Shown one piece after another: positions 26,701-36,000 of a stretch of DNA of 64,000 bases. Below the pieces are notes generated by a model. The model searched no databases, had not been told where the DNA came from, and was given only the letters and a program-made list of their open reading frames with translations. A program made the position numbers and the translations under genes. The stretch is from Symsagittifera roscoffensis (lineage: Eukaryota; Xenacoelomorpha; Acoela; Convolutidae), in contig NC_087066.1 in the NCBI RefSeq assembly GCF_963678635.1, positions 33,733,301 to 33,797,300 on the forward strand, in the 5' to 3' direction. Positions within the stretch are counted from its first letter, which is position 1. The number at the start of each line of letters is the position of its first letter.

Positions 26701-29700
26701 ATCCACATTGACTGATTACTTCCATTTCTAACTTGGTGTCTGCCAGGGTTCGCGCCGTCTTCTTCGACCTTGTGGCGGTCACGGTCAGACCTGCCAAGAG
26801 CATAGGGGGTATCAGATTCTCTTTTTCTCCCCCTGTCAGCGTTGTAGTATCTCCCTGCCCGCTCTCGCCTGAGCGACCTGCGCTCGCTAAAGAGGTCACC
26901 ACTGCGTTGGCTCTTGACTTCACCACTTTCGGGTTCATGGCTCGACTTCCTGTCTTCCCTTTTAGTCGCTTCAGCCCTTTCCTGGCTCGTCTGACAGGTA
27001 ATTTCTTTGCAACATGCTGATCATCGGCACTGTCTTCTGTTACTGACTCGGTCAGCACATCCGACTCCATGGAGCTCACTATTTTCTCCAGGACCTCACG
27101 CATGATGGGTTGGTTCAATCCCACCTTCATTATGGACTGCGTCCCATATCGCCTTATCACGTCCCAAGATTTCTCCATGAAGTTTACTCGACTCCAGATT
27201 GCTCCTGTCTTGCCTTCCAACTCCATTTGATATCTTTCCCATTCTTCTTCTGGTAATGTGCTGAGGAACGATATCTTCATAGACTCTTCGATTTTCCTCC
27301 TCCTTGGCGATTCATAAAGCAGCTTCTGTGGATCCCTGCTTCGGCACTCTCTAGCCTGGCTTATTGGGTCTATCGGAGATAGATCGGCTGACGCCTCCTT
27401 TGTAGGAGACATGAAGGACGATGGTGCCATCAACAATAGACTCCCATCGACTTCCCCATCGTCATCTTCGCTGAACCGGTACTCTAGCAAGTCCCTTTCC
27501 AACGCTCCTAGATCGGTCTCTCCCGATTTCTCCGTCTTGCTTCCGGTCCCTTCATCGTTATCGTCCTGATCCATCAATTCATCGTCGTCCGCATCAGGTT
27601 TCGGCCTAGGTCCCGAGGGTCCTTGTCGTGCGTCTGCGCCCGAATCCGGCCGAGCCGGTACGGCCATGTCTCCTGCATGATAAAACAACTCATCATCGAC
27701 CAGGAACTCTACTAACTCCTCACCATGTGGGGCCAGGTCCTCTATCGTTACATATGAGCCACCTCTGCTCTCACTTGCCACCTCCAGCATCACCACCTTC
27801 GCTTCTCCTGACCACTTCAGTCTTGATAAGTCGTCCGCGGAAGAATACACTTCATTCCACGTTTCAGCCGAGACCTCTGGTCTCCTGGAGGGTAGTGCTT
27901 TGATCTTCTTCCTGCTCCAGGCATCAGGAAATGAGAAGTCGAACGTGTGCGCGGCAGCGACGTTCCAGCTGATGAAGCGCGGCTCCATCCCTCCACTCCA
28001 CTTCTGCATTCTCTTCTCCGCGTCACGAGCCGCTCCGATACGAGGGGCAATGATGGGAGATGTGACTCCCAACAACATCCTCCTTATCGGTGGATATCGA
28101 TGGCATTGGTCCGGCAGCGGCCTGGACCCAGGAAGCCATGTCTGTTGATTCTCTTTTGCATGGGCATAGGCTCCCGGCAATTGAGGTACTCCCACAGCCT
28201 CTCCTGTATCTTTCACCACTGGTCTCAGATTCCAGAGTTTTGGGTTGAACTGGATGTGGGACAGATCCTCACGACCCATTCGGCATTTGAAGTGGTTGTT
28301 GAAATCCATCAACACCCAACCTGGCTCTGCTATTCTTCCGAACAGCCTATCATCGCTAGCCAGCTTTCTCAGTTCACTCTGCTCTACCCAATTCAGCACT
28401 GAACAATCCACTACTGAGACCAGGTTGACGTACAACACTGAATTCCTGTACGCTTTAACTTGTACATCCGGGAACGCAAAGGACATCACCGGTCCATAAA
28501 CCACTGTGACGAATTCCCTTAGTCCGTGGACCAGAGCCAACGGATCAATCCGCATCATAACAGCTAAGTCTGTTAATAAGGGCATGCCACAATACTGTTT
28601 GCACTCGCTTGCGTTCGTCGCCACTTTGTCCTCTCCTGTTACGCTTCTGTTCTGTTGCAGGAGGTATTGAAGTGGGAGAGTCCTCCAGTCTTTCATCTTC
28701 CTGAGCGAGGCGGTTTCCAACTGTGCATTGAACTCACGACTGGGTCCCTGCAGTTGTTCAGGGTAACGCAATAGCACAAGCAAGTCTCCCAGCCGACCAT
28801 AGGTCATGGCAATCAGGGTCAAGAGTCCATCCAACCTCAAATCGGCCAACGCTTGGGTAAAGAGGTTTGCCGGTCCTTTCACAAAGTTTTCATGACCAAA
28901 TGTCACGTATAAGGCTAACACCAGGCCAATCGACAACTTCCTGATGTCTTTGACAAAACTTGCGATCAGGTTCCTAGATGCCCTCGGGTAGCACGTCGAT
29001 AGGAAAGATGGCGTCCATCCCACTCCCATTCCGCCCAAGATAGCATCCGATCGTTCGTACTGTGCTTTCGTGGCCAGCACGTCCACTTGGAACTTGTCCA
29101 GCGACATCGTATTCACGTCTTGCATCAGCTTCAACATCTTGCCTCCAGCCAACTCCCGGGCATCAAGTAGACTCTTCAAATACGCGTGTATCTCTTTAAT
29201 TATTGCCGGCGCATGCTCAAACGCGTCTTCACCCAAGGTGCACAGCCTCGGTGACAGATACAACCATATGTTGTTGTGTGGCTTCGTACGCAAAGCCATT
29301 GCCATGAGGTCCTCTTCTGCTGACGTCATGTTCTTCCTGATCATCCTTCCCTGCTCGTTCTCTTTATGATCCATCTGCCTGAACCAGAGATCATCAGCCA
29401 CCTGTTGTACTAACAGATGATCGTCACCTACCCCTGGTCTTAGCTTCAATAATCTTGCGAAGTTGGACAGCTCCAACCCCAGAACTTCGTCTAGCACCAA
29501 CCGAGTTGTGCTACAATCTCTGAGTCCCTGTATGGCATTCGAGATGTCAGACCAAACAGCGGGGAGCTCAGATCGGTGCGGATAATAATTGTCCGGGTCC
29601 ACCACTCTGTTTGGGGCAGGAATTATCACGTTATATATCCCCTCCGCTATCGTCGTGACCATCGTGTACACAAATTGAAGGGGTTCAGGCAACGCAGCGT

Positions 29701-32659
29701 AGCCTGGTGACAATACAAAGATCACCTTCACCACATTCATGGTGAACCGTTGTCTTGCTGCTGCCTCTACCTCGGCCATCGCCGAGAGCAGTGTCATGAT
29801 CGCTTCCCCTATAACTTCGTTACTCGGGATCGATCCATCCGTCAGACGTGACAATAGGCCTCTGCTTTGTAGATGATCATTCGCGCCTGCAACCACTATC
29901 ACCTGCGGCTCCATGCTGACCACTCTCCGTACACTTATCATCATGCCTATCGCCTGTCCCCAGTCCAGCTTAGGCGCCGTTAAGAAAATCACATCAGGCC
30001 AGAATAGAGAACGGGGTGTATAGAGATAATCGGAGCCGGCCACAACCAGATACTTGGCAGCCTTCATGTCCAAGGGATCATACGCTGCAAAAAGGCCATC
30101 ACCTACTGGGGCCTTCAGATTCCCATATCTCTTGTCGTCTCCAAACACTGTTGTGGTTCGGGGATAATCCCTAGAATACTCGCCCGGCGTCTGACCGGGT
30201 GGCTTAGAGAATTGTCTAAACATCTTGTGATGCTTGTTGCTGGGTTTGTTCTCCGTCTGAAACTTGCCTTTGCGCACTGGTGGTGTCCTTTCCCGTGCCC
30301 TATCTCGAACGTCGGTGAGCGACCGGGTGTTTAGAGGTCCAAAGGTGTTGTCATGAGGCAATCCATCCAAGTCCGCATGTCGGAGTGAGGTCGAGGAGCT
30401 GAATTTCTCCTGCTCTGCTAGCAGCCAATCCACGCCCGGTATCCGATAAAGTCGCGACACTGTGGGACTTTCACCGCCAGTCATTCTCATCACATCTTCC
30501 CGACACGTCAGGGTATTCATGTTCAACTTCGCCGACATGTCCGTCTTATACTGACCCCAATGGCTAGGATCTGAACTATTCCAAAGCAACCTGCTGCCGG
30601 ATTCAATTCCCTCCGCTGGCACGGTGCTTGTCGACGATCCTGCCGTCGAAGCAGGATTCGTCGTGGCAGGCGAATCATTCCTCCTAGACGCGGTCTGGGA
30701 GTTGTTTCTATTACTCTGTTCCACCGATCTGCCGAGTCGGCTTCCAATCGATTGCGGCCTGGGAGGAGGGGCAGTCCCCAGCCTGTCTCTCACATTTGAG
30801 CTCGGAGCGACGGTTACGGCTCCAACCGTCTCCGTTGCCAAGGGCCCTAGGCGGTTGGCGAGGGATTCGGGCACGGTTGCCCTTACTCTACTCCCTCCGG
30901 TCGAATTGGTCCGAGCCAAAGAACCGGTCGCCCTTAATTCTTGCTCCACTTCTCTCAACTGCGTTTGAAACACATCGTTGATCCAATGTCTCCCTCGTTG
31001 GCTATTGAAGTGCACTCCATCTCTGGTGAGCTCGATGTGATCAGTCATACGTAGCATGTTTTCAAGATCCAGGAGTCGCAACTCGCCAGGATTGTTCCTC
31101 ACCAGATTGCGGGTCATTTCATTCCACCGCGTTACGTTGCCATTCATAAAATCCGCAGCTGTAGTACCCACCAAAGGATTTGGCGGTATCGTACACAGGA
31201 TCACGAGCTTGGGTCTATACTTTTCCTTCAATTCATTCAACAGACACACCAACAGAGGTTCCCACTTGTTTTCTGGGGTTACGGGGGCTCTCGAGACGTC
31301 ATTAGTCCCCAGCATTATTATCAATGTATCCAGACGATCCTCGCCCTGGAACTCCATCATTTTGATCACTTGAGCCACTGAGGCTCCTCCAAAGGACAGA
31401 GTGGTAGTCTGGCCATAGACGGAGATCTCATTCAGATCTCTCACCAGACTGTCTCCAATGATCAAATGGCGACTCCCTGGGGGAATCACTTGGTCGCTCG
31501 TGGCGGGGTTCCAGCTCATGTCGTTCAAGCAGGCTCGAGGATGCTCGGCTGGCACTTGCGTGAACTGATGACGTGTCATCAGGTTCTTCCTGATATCTAC
31601 CACGCGAGACTTCTTGAAGACTCCACCAGGCGCAGAGCACGCTATCGTGCGGGTTGCCCGCTCAGAGCCATCTGATGAATGATCACGACGCTGGGAAGGA
31701 ACGATCCTAGCCAGTGTCCGTTCAGTGCCTCTGTTGATCTCATCCATCGCGGCTCTGGCCACTTGGTTAAATGATTCCTGAAATTGAGGAGCTAGATAGG
31801 TGTCAGAAGGGTCTGGTATCGTGAACCTCTGACTCGAAGCAGACGGTCGTGTCTGCTGAGGAGCCTCGTGCCCCTTTGATGCATGCAAATCCAGAACCTC
31901 AGGTCCTCTCGATGCGCACAGCTCCTGCGCGGTTGTCCTGGGGCGTGTGTCGTTAGATCCCTCCGAGGACCTCATGCTCGCCAGGATTTCCGGTGACACT
32001 TGGCTCACCTTCGCCATATACAGCTCCTTCAGGTGCTTTATCTCATCCTCCTTGTAGGCCACCTGCAGATCTTCGAATTTCTTTTTCCATTCGTCTCTCT
32101 CCCGAGCTATGGTCCTGTACTCCTGAAGTTTGGCACACAGCTCACTCTGGTCCCTCTCCTTCTTCTCCAGTGTTTCAATCGTTTCCGACGTCTGGATCTC
32201 TATCTCGCTCACTCTCACTCTCTTCAGGGGAGGAGCAGCTGTTGGAGAGTCGACCGAGTGTGACGGGCCTGGCCCATCACGCTGTCTCTTCGCTCCGATT
32301 AATGGCTGCGCAGGTTGGACAGGTAAGGGCATCTCACCTAGCCGGTGGTCCCTTTGCTCGCCTAGTCCCGGCTCACGAGCCAGGTCGTGGCCGGACATTT
32401 CTCCGCGCCTCCATCTCATCAATCGGTTTCGGCCTCTCTCGGCGGTCCCGGACTCACCGAAGGCCAACATCAACACTACTTCCGTAGGGCGATTCCCTCG
32501 ACCCTCTCTTCCCAGTGCATTGAGGAGTGCGACCACAAACATCGCCAACCCCGGGTCTTCTCGTGTGAAGTCACAATCGATCAGCCGCTGATAGATCTCG
32601 TCTAGAGTCGCTCCTAGACTCGCTGAGAGGAATTCCATGAGTTCGTTAGTATCTCCCAT
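23792..32659 (-). CDS. Giant-element ORF2: 2955-aa protein with SGNH/GDSL hydrolase and SGNH-like domains
   Basis: I start it at the first ATG, 32659 (context GAAATGG); the frame is open 22 codons further up but only with non-ATG codons. Residues about 140-240 are basic and coiled-coil. Residues about 395-570 are an SGNH hydrolase: LIIGDSLVRD (catalytic Ser), SFGGASV (Gly), GTNDVS (Asn) and DGVHF (Asp-His), so the full catalytic set is present. Residues about 865-1010 look like a second, degenerate SGNH fold (VVAGSDYLY, VVAGANDHLQ, VIFVLSP). About 1000-1650 is unknown. About 1650-1860 is acidic and low-complexity (DDDELMDQDDNDEG). About 1900-2955 has no recognised domain, with a Cys-rich end. 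SGNH esterases are known in some LINE ORF1 proteins; their presence in an LTR element of this size is unusual. Function unknown: deacylation of lipid or protein, or an envelope-like or replication role, are guesses. Confidence 0.9.
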   Translation of the reverse strand: MGDTNELMEFLSASLGATLDEIYQRLIDCDFTREDPGLAMFVVALLNALGREGRGNRPTEVVLMLAFGESGTAERGRNRLMRWRRGEMSGHDLAREPGLGEQRDHRLGEMPLPVQPAQPLIGAKRQRDGPGPSHSVDSPTAAPPLKRVRVSEIEIQTSETIETLEKKERDQSELCAKLQEYRTIARERDEWKKKFEDLQVAYKEDEIKHLKELYMAKVSQVSPEILASMRSSEGSNDTRPRTTAQELCASRGPEVLDLHASKGHEAPQQTRPSASSQRFTIPDPSDTYLAPQFQESFNQVARAAMDEINRGTERTLARIVPSQRRDHSSDGSERATRTIACSAPGGVFKKSRVVDIRKNLMTRHQFTQVPAEHPRACLNDMSWNPATSDQVIPPGSRHLIIGDSLVRDLNEISVYGQTTTLSFGGASVAQVIKMMEFQGEDRLDTLIIMLGTNDVSRAPVTPENKWEPLLVCLLNELKEKYRPKLVILCTIPPNPLVGTTAADFMNGNVTRWNEMTRNLVRNNPGELRLLDLENMLRMTDHIELTRDGVHFNSQRGRHWINDVFQTQLREVEQELRATGSLARTNSTGGSRVRATVPESLANRLGPLATETVGAVTVAPSSNVRDRLGTAPPPRPQSIGSRLGRSVEQSNRNNSQTASRRNDSPATTNPASTAGSSTSTVPAEGIESGSRLLWNSSDPSHWGQYKTDMSAKLNMNTLTCREDVMRMTGGESPTVSRLYRIPGVDWLLAEQEKFSSSTSLRHADLDGLPHDNTFGPLNTRSLTDVRDRARERTPPVRKGKFQTENKPSNKHHKMFRQFSKPPGQTPGEYSRDYPRTTTVFGDDKRYGNLKAPVGDGLFAAYDPLDMKAAKYLVVAGSDYLYTPRSLFWPDVIFLTAPKLDWGQAIGMMISVRRVVSMEPQVIVVAGANDHLQSRGLLSRLTDGSIPSNEVIGEAIMTLLSAMAEVEAAARQRFTMNVVKVIFVLSPGYAALPEPLQFVYTMVTTIAEGIYNVIIPAPNRVVDPDNYYPHRSELPAVWSDISNAIQGLRDCSTTRLVLDEVLGLELSNFARLLKLRPGVGDDHLLVQQVADDLWFRQMDHKENEQGRMIRKNMTSAEEDLMAMALRTKPHNNIWLYLSPRLCTLGEDAFEHAPAIIKEIHAYLKSLLDARELAGGKMLKLMQDVNTMSLDKFQVDVLATKAQYERSDAILGGMGVGWTPSFLSTCYPRASRNLIASFVKDIRKLSIGLVLALYVTFGHENFVKGPANLFTQALADLRLDGLLTLIAMTYGRLGDLLVLLRYPEQLQGPSREFNAQLETASLRKMKDWRTLPLQYLLQQNRSVTGEDKVATNASECKQYCGMPLLTDLAVMMRIDPLALVHGLREFVTVVYGPVMSFAFPDVQVKAYRNSVLYVNLVSVVDCSVLNWVEQSELRKLASDDRLFGRIAEPGWVLMDFNNHFKCRMGREDLSHIQFNPKLWNLRPVVKDTGEAVGVPQLPGAYAHAKENQQTWLPGSRPLPDQCHRYPPIRRMLLGVTSPIIAPRIGAARDAEKRMQKWSGGMEPRFISWNVAAAHTFDFSFPDAWSRKKIKALPSRRPEVSAETWNEVYSSADDLSRLKWSGEAKVVMLEVASESRGGSYVTIEDLAPHGEELVEFLVDDELFYHAGDMAVPARPDSGADARQGPSGPRPKPDADDDELMDQDDNDEGTGSKTEKSGETDLGALERDLLEYRFSEDDDGEVDGSLLLMAPSSFMSPTKEASADLSPIDPISQARECRSRDPQKLLYESPRRRKIEESMKISFLSTLPEEEWERYQMELEGKTGAIWSRVNFMEKSWDVIRRYGTQSIMKVGLNQPIMREVLEKIVSSMESDVLTESVTEDSADDQHVAKKLPVRRARKGLKRLKGKTGSRAMNPKVVKSRANAVVTSLASAGRSGESGQGDTTTLTGGEKENLIPPMLLAGLTVTATRSKKTARTLADTKLEMEVISQCGSGGLEDYRPSRINMAKLKLEGQLDVVEYSRITVPESVHMGDPAGGYVEMLKARNSARGHLMAWNEKRAMQEYLKGLTENSNFNRKEYGTVMSSEANEIGLEKLLEISWRAALQKYFDETMNAPATVAAYLAHPCVRTDLQVRLAWCLMGIKRAEYEASNDSKSREQELELMEALRTLISKDDSAIAWAKRKDALCFVRFVVGRIPTPVLGECVKIIRQKGVDCERYFLRALLELYQDMPLTVPNKESNDMESYRKLEEVRRYSNKELKVSRDLIEAVRGQKEFATLGRLKSFQYVSGIPGMAYNPFVNEEAREAYFDYEQVTVLNFWVERIKEIGMLMVEQPKLGIILEERVVEPSIPELKGQVSFDCGSWDGPLKTSLVVMWELMKPSWCPHPNAGLIWDMTADVILERDDDASLHDLAMIHHLLSMRLMKKKSNPSTELSEESTSSDWLEQGTCLAQHNGMEGHVCNVGHCLITLSEQHRQLARLYGRLSMSDKSAMELVADCHGVTDVNLITALGFYSMTSSIESLERLERAHELVTSLSVEIFPGALQTEQKIGGWREALENEMNLRDSEAYHRPAGSKYMVGSSSAPYCNSKYPTHMVVMDARTQQVLVDQLFSVPKCVRLARMSERSYDLLAKIFRAVPKRSEGELQDVVGEEFMILNEGNVSEFQKQKASGALPTEFPTIEEKDDLHRILMEVEPLLGASGYRTRRNIVRTHGEYPCHCLAQTLWYPKRGNLILVWDVEELYSTGLPDQNQPVSIVVVSAMLAVRWLEAYADTNEQETAVPTPEQLSNVKMSSELDLFRTTCKVLRIPKAIERIWSRQRLMPWFRAVMTSWMYERAKRHMSRNTEAYQSFQLDIGPGAYKRAFLTHRNAVTTAVKRVAGAPCVTEDEKKEVLRADLERNVSLCLHNSFCRNREQKVNVDLLPCCKPRLLEQEGWGTARNSLDMLEKVLEDSDAEHQDGEMME

Positions 32660-33089
32660 TTCTTTTCGTGTTGATTCTTCGTGAAATCTCTTCTGATTCA
32701 GTGTCAGTAAACAATTTCCGATCAATCAAGATCTAAAAGACAGGTCGCGACTTAGAATCATCATTTTAAGATGCAACATCAATCAATTCTCTAAAACTCT
32801 CCATTGAAATTCTCTTTTTCAATTCTGATTTAAAATTTTAGCACCAAGGTGGATCGTCCACCTTTACTTTTGTCAGAGTAGCATGAATGTACGCTGTCAC
32901 CTTGATGACCTGGGGTGCCCCAGGTCTTTTATGACACTAACATAAAACATAACATCACAATAACATAACATAAACATCACATAAAAACCTAATCCCTAAT
33001 ACTGTACCTAAGACCTAACCTAATCTAAAACTTGACTCTAATTCTTATCGAGCAACTTAATAAAAACCACTTATCGCCGAGCGCAATTC
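32660..33089 (-). promoter_or_regulatory. Inter-ORF spacer of the giant element with two strong hairpins
   Basis: 430 nt between the ORF1 stop and the ORF2 ATG. Two stable inverted repeats: GACCTGGGG-TG-CCCCAGGTC at 32907-32926 (9-bp stem, 2-nt loop) and AAGGTGGA-TCG-TCCACCTT at 32846-32864 (8-bp stem). Between these and ORF1 is an ATAACATAAACATCACA-type AT-rich stretch. Since ORF2 cannot be reached by a simple frameshift across 430 nt, the spacer should contain a splice acceptor, internal promoter or internal entry signal. Which one cannot be decided from sequence. Confidence 0.5.
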
Positions 33090-36000
33090 TTAGCATATGC
33101 TCAGATAGTATTTTTTATGTAAGTAAACCTCTATGTCAGTCTCTGAAAATATCACATGCACAAGAGCGTACAACTCTCTCGGATGTAGCTTTCCCCTATT
33201 AGGATCGTACACTGGCAACGAGAGAGAGGTCACACCTCTCTCAACCAGGAAATCCCTAAGTCGAGTCAAGGCCAACACCAAGCTCTCCGGATTCACGTGT
33301 TGCCTATCAGTAGCTTTCGTAACCAAAAAACACAAATATTTCCCTGGTATCTGTGATGCAACAGGGGGCAACGCTATCACTCCTCCTACACCCGGCCTCT
33401 GTTTCCACAAAAACTCGATATTCTTGTACTCCCTTTTAAAGTCGGCCGCTAGTGCTGTTTTGAAGCTTACGTCCGCAGTTATCGCTATGGCGCATGTGCG
33501 TTCCGTGAGTATGAAATCGCTGTCCGTTATCACGATATTGTTCGAATAATGGTTCGGGAGATCAAAATACGATTCAAAGATTCGTCCAAAAGGTGGTTCC
33601 TTAGCATTCTCGCCCTCTGTCTCTAGTTCTCCGGTTTCCCTTGCCGATTTTAATTTTTTTATCATGAGATTTTCGGTGTGGGTGAGTCCTACCCCCACTC
33701 CCCGGACAAAAATATCCATCGACGTCCCCGTCGATCGCCCAAAGTCTAGGAGACCGAGGTTGGATTGTGGAACACGTAGAGGACCATCTGGGGCGACCCA
33801 GTTGGACTCGGTATTGTCATGACTGATGTATCTGACGCCATCTCTGTCGACGTCCTGAATCGTCAGGATCGTCTCTTTTGGATCTGTCGGCAGATCGTGG
33901 AGCCATTCGAGCACGCGCAAGTTTGTTAGTTCTTGCTCATGAGTCTGTTCCGCTTCTGGTTCGAACTCCACTTCCGGTTCTGATCGATCGTCGATCCAAT
34001 CTTGATCCATATCGTTCACAAGGTCGATTTCTTTTAGGATTGCTACTTCGTCCAGCCCCACCAGCGAGTCTATGACATCACTCACTACTATCCGGTCTAC
34101 AACGAAGTCCTCGCCATACGGATTGTATTTCTTCTGGTTTTTTCCCCTCTTACTTTGGCGTGTCTCCATAGTGAGCGGAAAGTCAGGCTGTATTCCTTTG
34201 TCAATTTCGGTTTGTTCTGGGCAATCCCAGTCTTCTTCGGCATATGGTAGAGTTTCATCGTCCACCTCTACTCGCTCAGTCAACTCGAGATCCAGTGGTA
34301 GATCACAATTGTCCACCATCTCATTCCCGTCGTTCTTGTCGCGAGTACCCCTTTCATTCACTTCACAAGCAGGATCCACTATTAAATAGTCTCCCTCTTG
34401 CATGTCCGCTGGGATGCACCAATCCTCGGACGAGGCGTTGTGTGGTTTGATATTCTCGTAATGAGCCGCTCTTCCGGTGCTCAGCCGATAAAAACGACCT
34501 CCTTGATGCACCTCTGTTATCTGAAATGGACCACGCCATTTCTTTAATAGTTTCTTGGTTCCTTTTGGTGGAACCACTTCCTGGAACACCCAGACGTAAT
34601 CGCCAACTGAGTAGGCTTTTGCATCGGCTGTTCTTTTATCAAACCTCCTTTTTTGTCTAATTTGCGCCTGTTGCGTATTCCTCCTGCATAAGTCATTGAG
34701 GTCCTGTTGTCTTCTAATAACGTCCCGCACGTACGTTTGCGGTGCTGTCCTCTTCCCTTCATATTCAGGGTAGAAGAACGTTAACGGGAGTGCTTTTTCA
34801 TGACCCGTGAGCATCATATGCGGACTTATTCCCGTGGTGGAATGCTCCGTGCTGTTGTAAGCACCCATCACTTGCGGTAAGTGCTTGTCCCAGTCATCCA
34901 TGTAGCGTGAGCAGTAGACTCTCAACATGGATACCAGTGTGCGATTCTGCCTCTCGACTAGGCCATTCGTTTGCGGGTGATAAGTGGTCGAGTGGGCCTG
35001 CGCTACCTGCGACCTTTTCATTAACTCTTTCGTGAGATCACCTACGAATGCTTTGCCATTGTCAGATTGGAACGTGATGGGGCAGCCATGCCTTGCTATC
35101 CACACGTTTATCAAATGATCGCACGTTTCTTCTGCCGATGCTGTCATGCAGGGTGCCGCCTCCGCATACTTCGTAAAATGGTCGATCATTACCAGCACCT
35201 GATTATAGCCCGTTGCTGTCATGCAGATTTTCTGGTGATCAATTTGCACCACTTCGTTGAAACCTGACGATTCTATTGACTGTAGGGGGAACCTTAGTTT
35301 CCTGGGATCCTTTGCCTGTTGACAAGACAGGCATGCGGCTATCCATTTCTCACAAGCCTTCTTCAACCCCGGCCATTCGAATCGTTTTTGTATCCTGTTA
35401 TACACTTTGTCCACGCCTTGATGTCCCATCTGATCATGTGAGCGAAAGAGCAACTCAGTCTGGTACAACTGTGGTAACACTATTGAGTTGTATTTATAAA
35501 GGACCTTGTCCTCCTCCTTGCGCTTACAGGCTACGATTCCGTCCTTATTCAGGTACAACAAGTCTTTTCTCTTCAGGTAAAACTGCTTCAGGATTTTGTA
35601 GCTGTCTTCTTCCAAGTCTCCCTTGTCAGGTGCTCCATTCTCGATCCATCTTTTCAGACTGCTCGTCATTCTATCATTTCGTTGAGCCCTCAGGAGATCC
35701 GACAGCCTGTACCTGGCTTTCAAATACGTCTTCACCACGTTCATTTGCCCACTCATTATCTCCGGAGCATGAGCATCGTCCATCAACTTGACACACCATA
35801 TCTTTTTCAAAGGCGTCGCTTCTTGCACAGATGGTTCCAGATTGGTACGGACGACCGTACCATGTGGCAGCAATCTGGTTGGGCGTTTTGAAACTGCTAT
35901 CAGTTCGAGCTCGTCTGCGGCATTGTCTACCACAGTGCCCTCTTCATCTGAGGTGTATCTGTCCCTGTCTGGATCCTGATGTATTTCCCGGTCCAGCCCA

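Noticed and set aside
30523-32605. Many plus-strand and alternate-frame ORFs opposite ORF1 and ORF2 of the giant element
   Set aside because: They are shadows of the intact minus-strand ORFs with Ser/Leu/Pro-rich random-like products.
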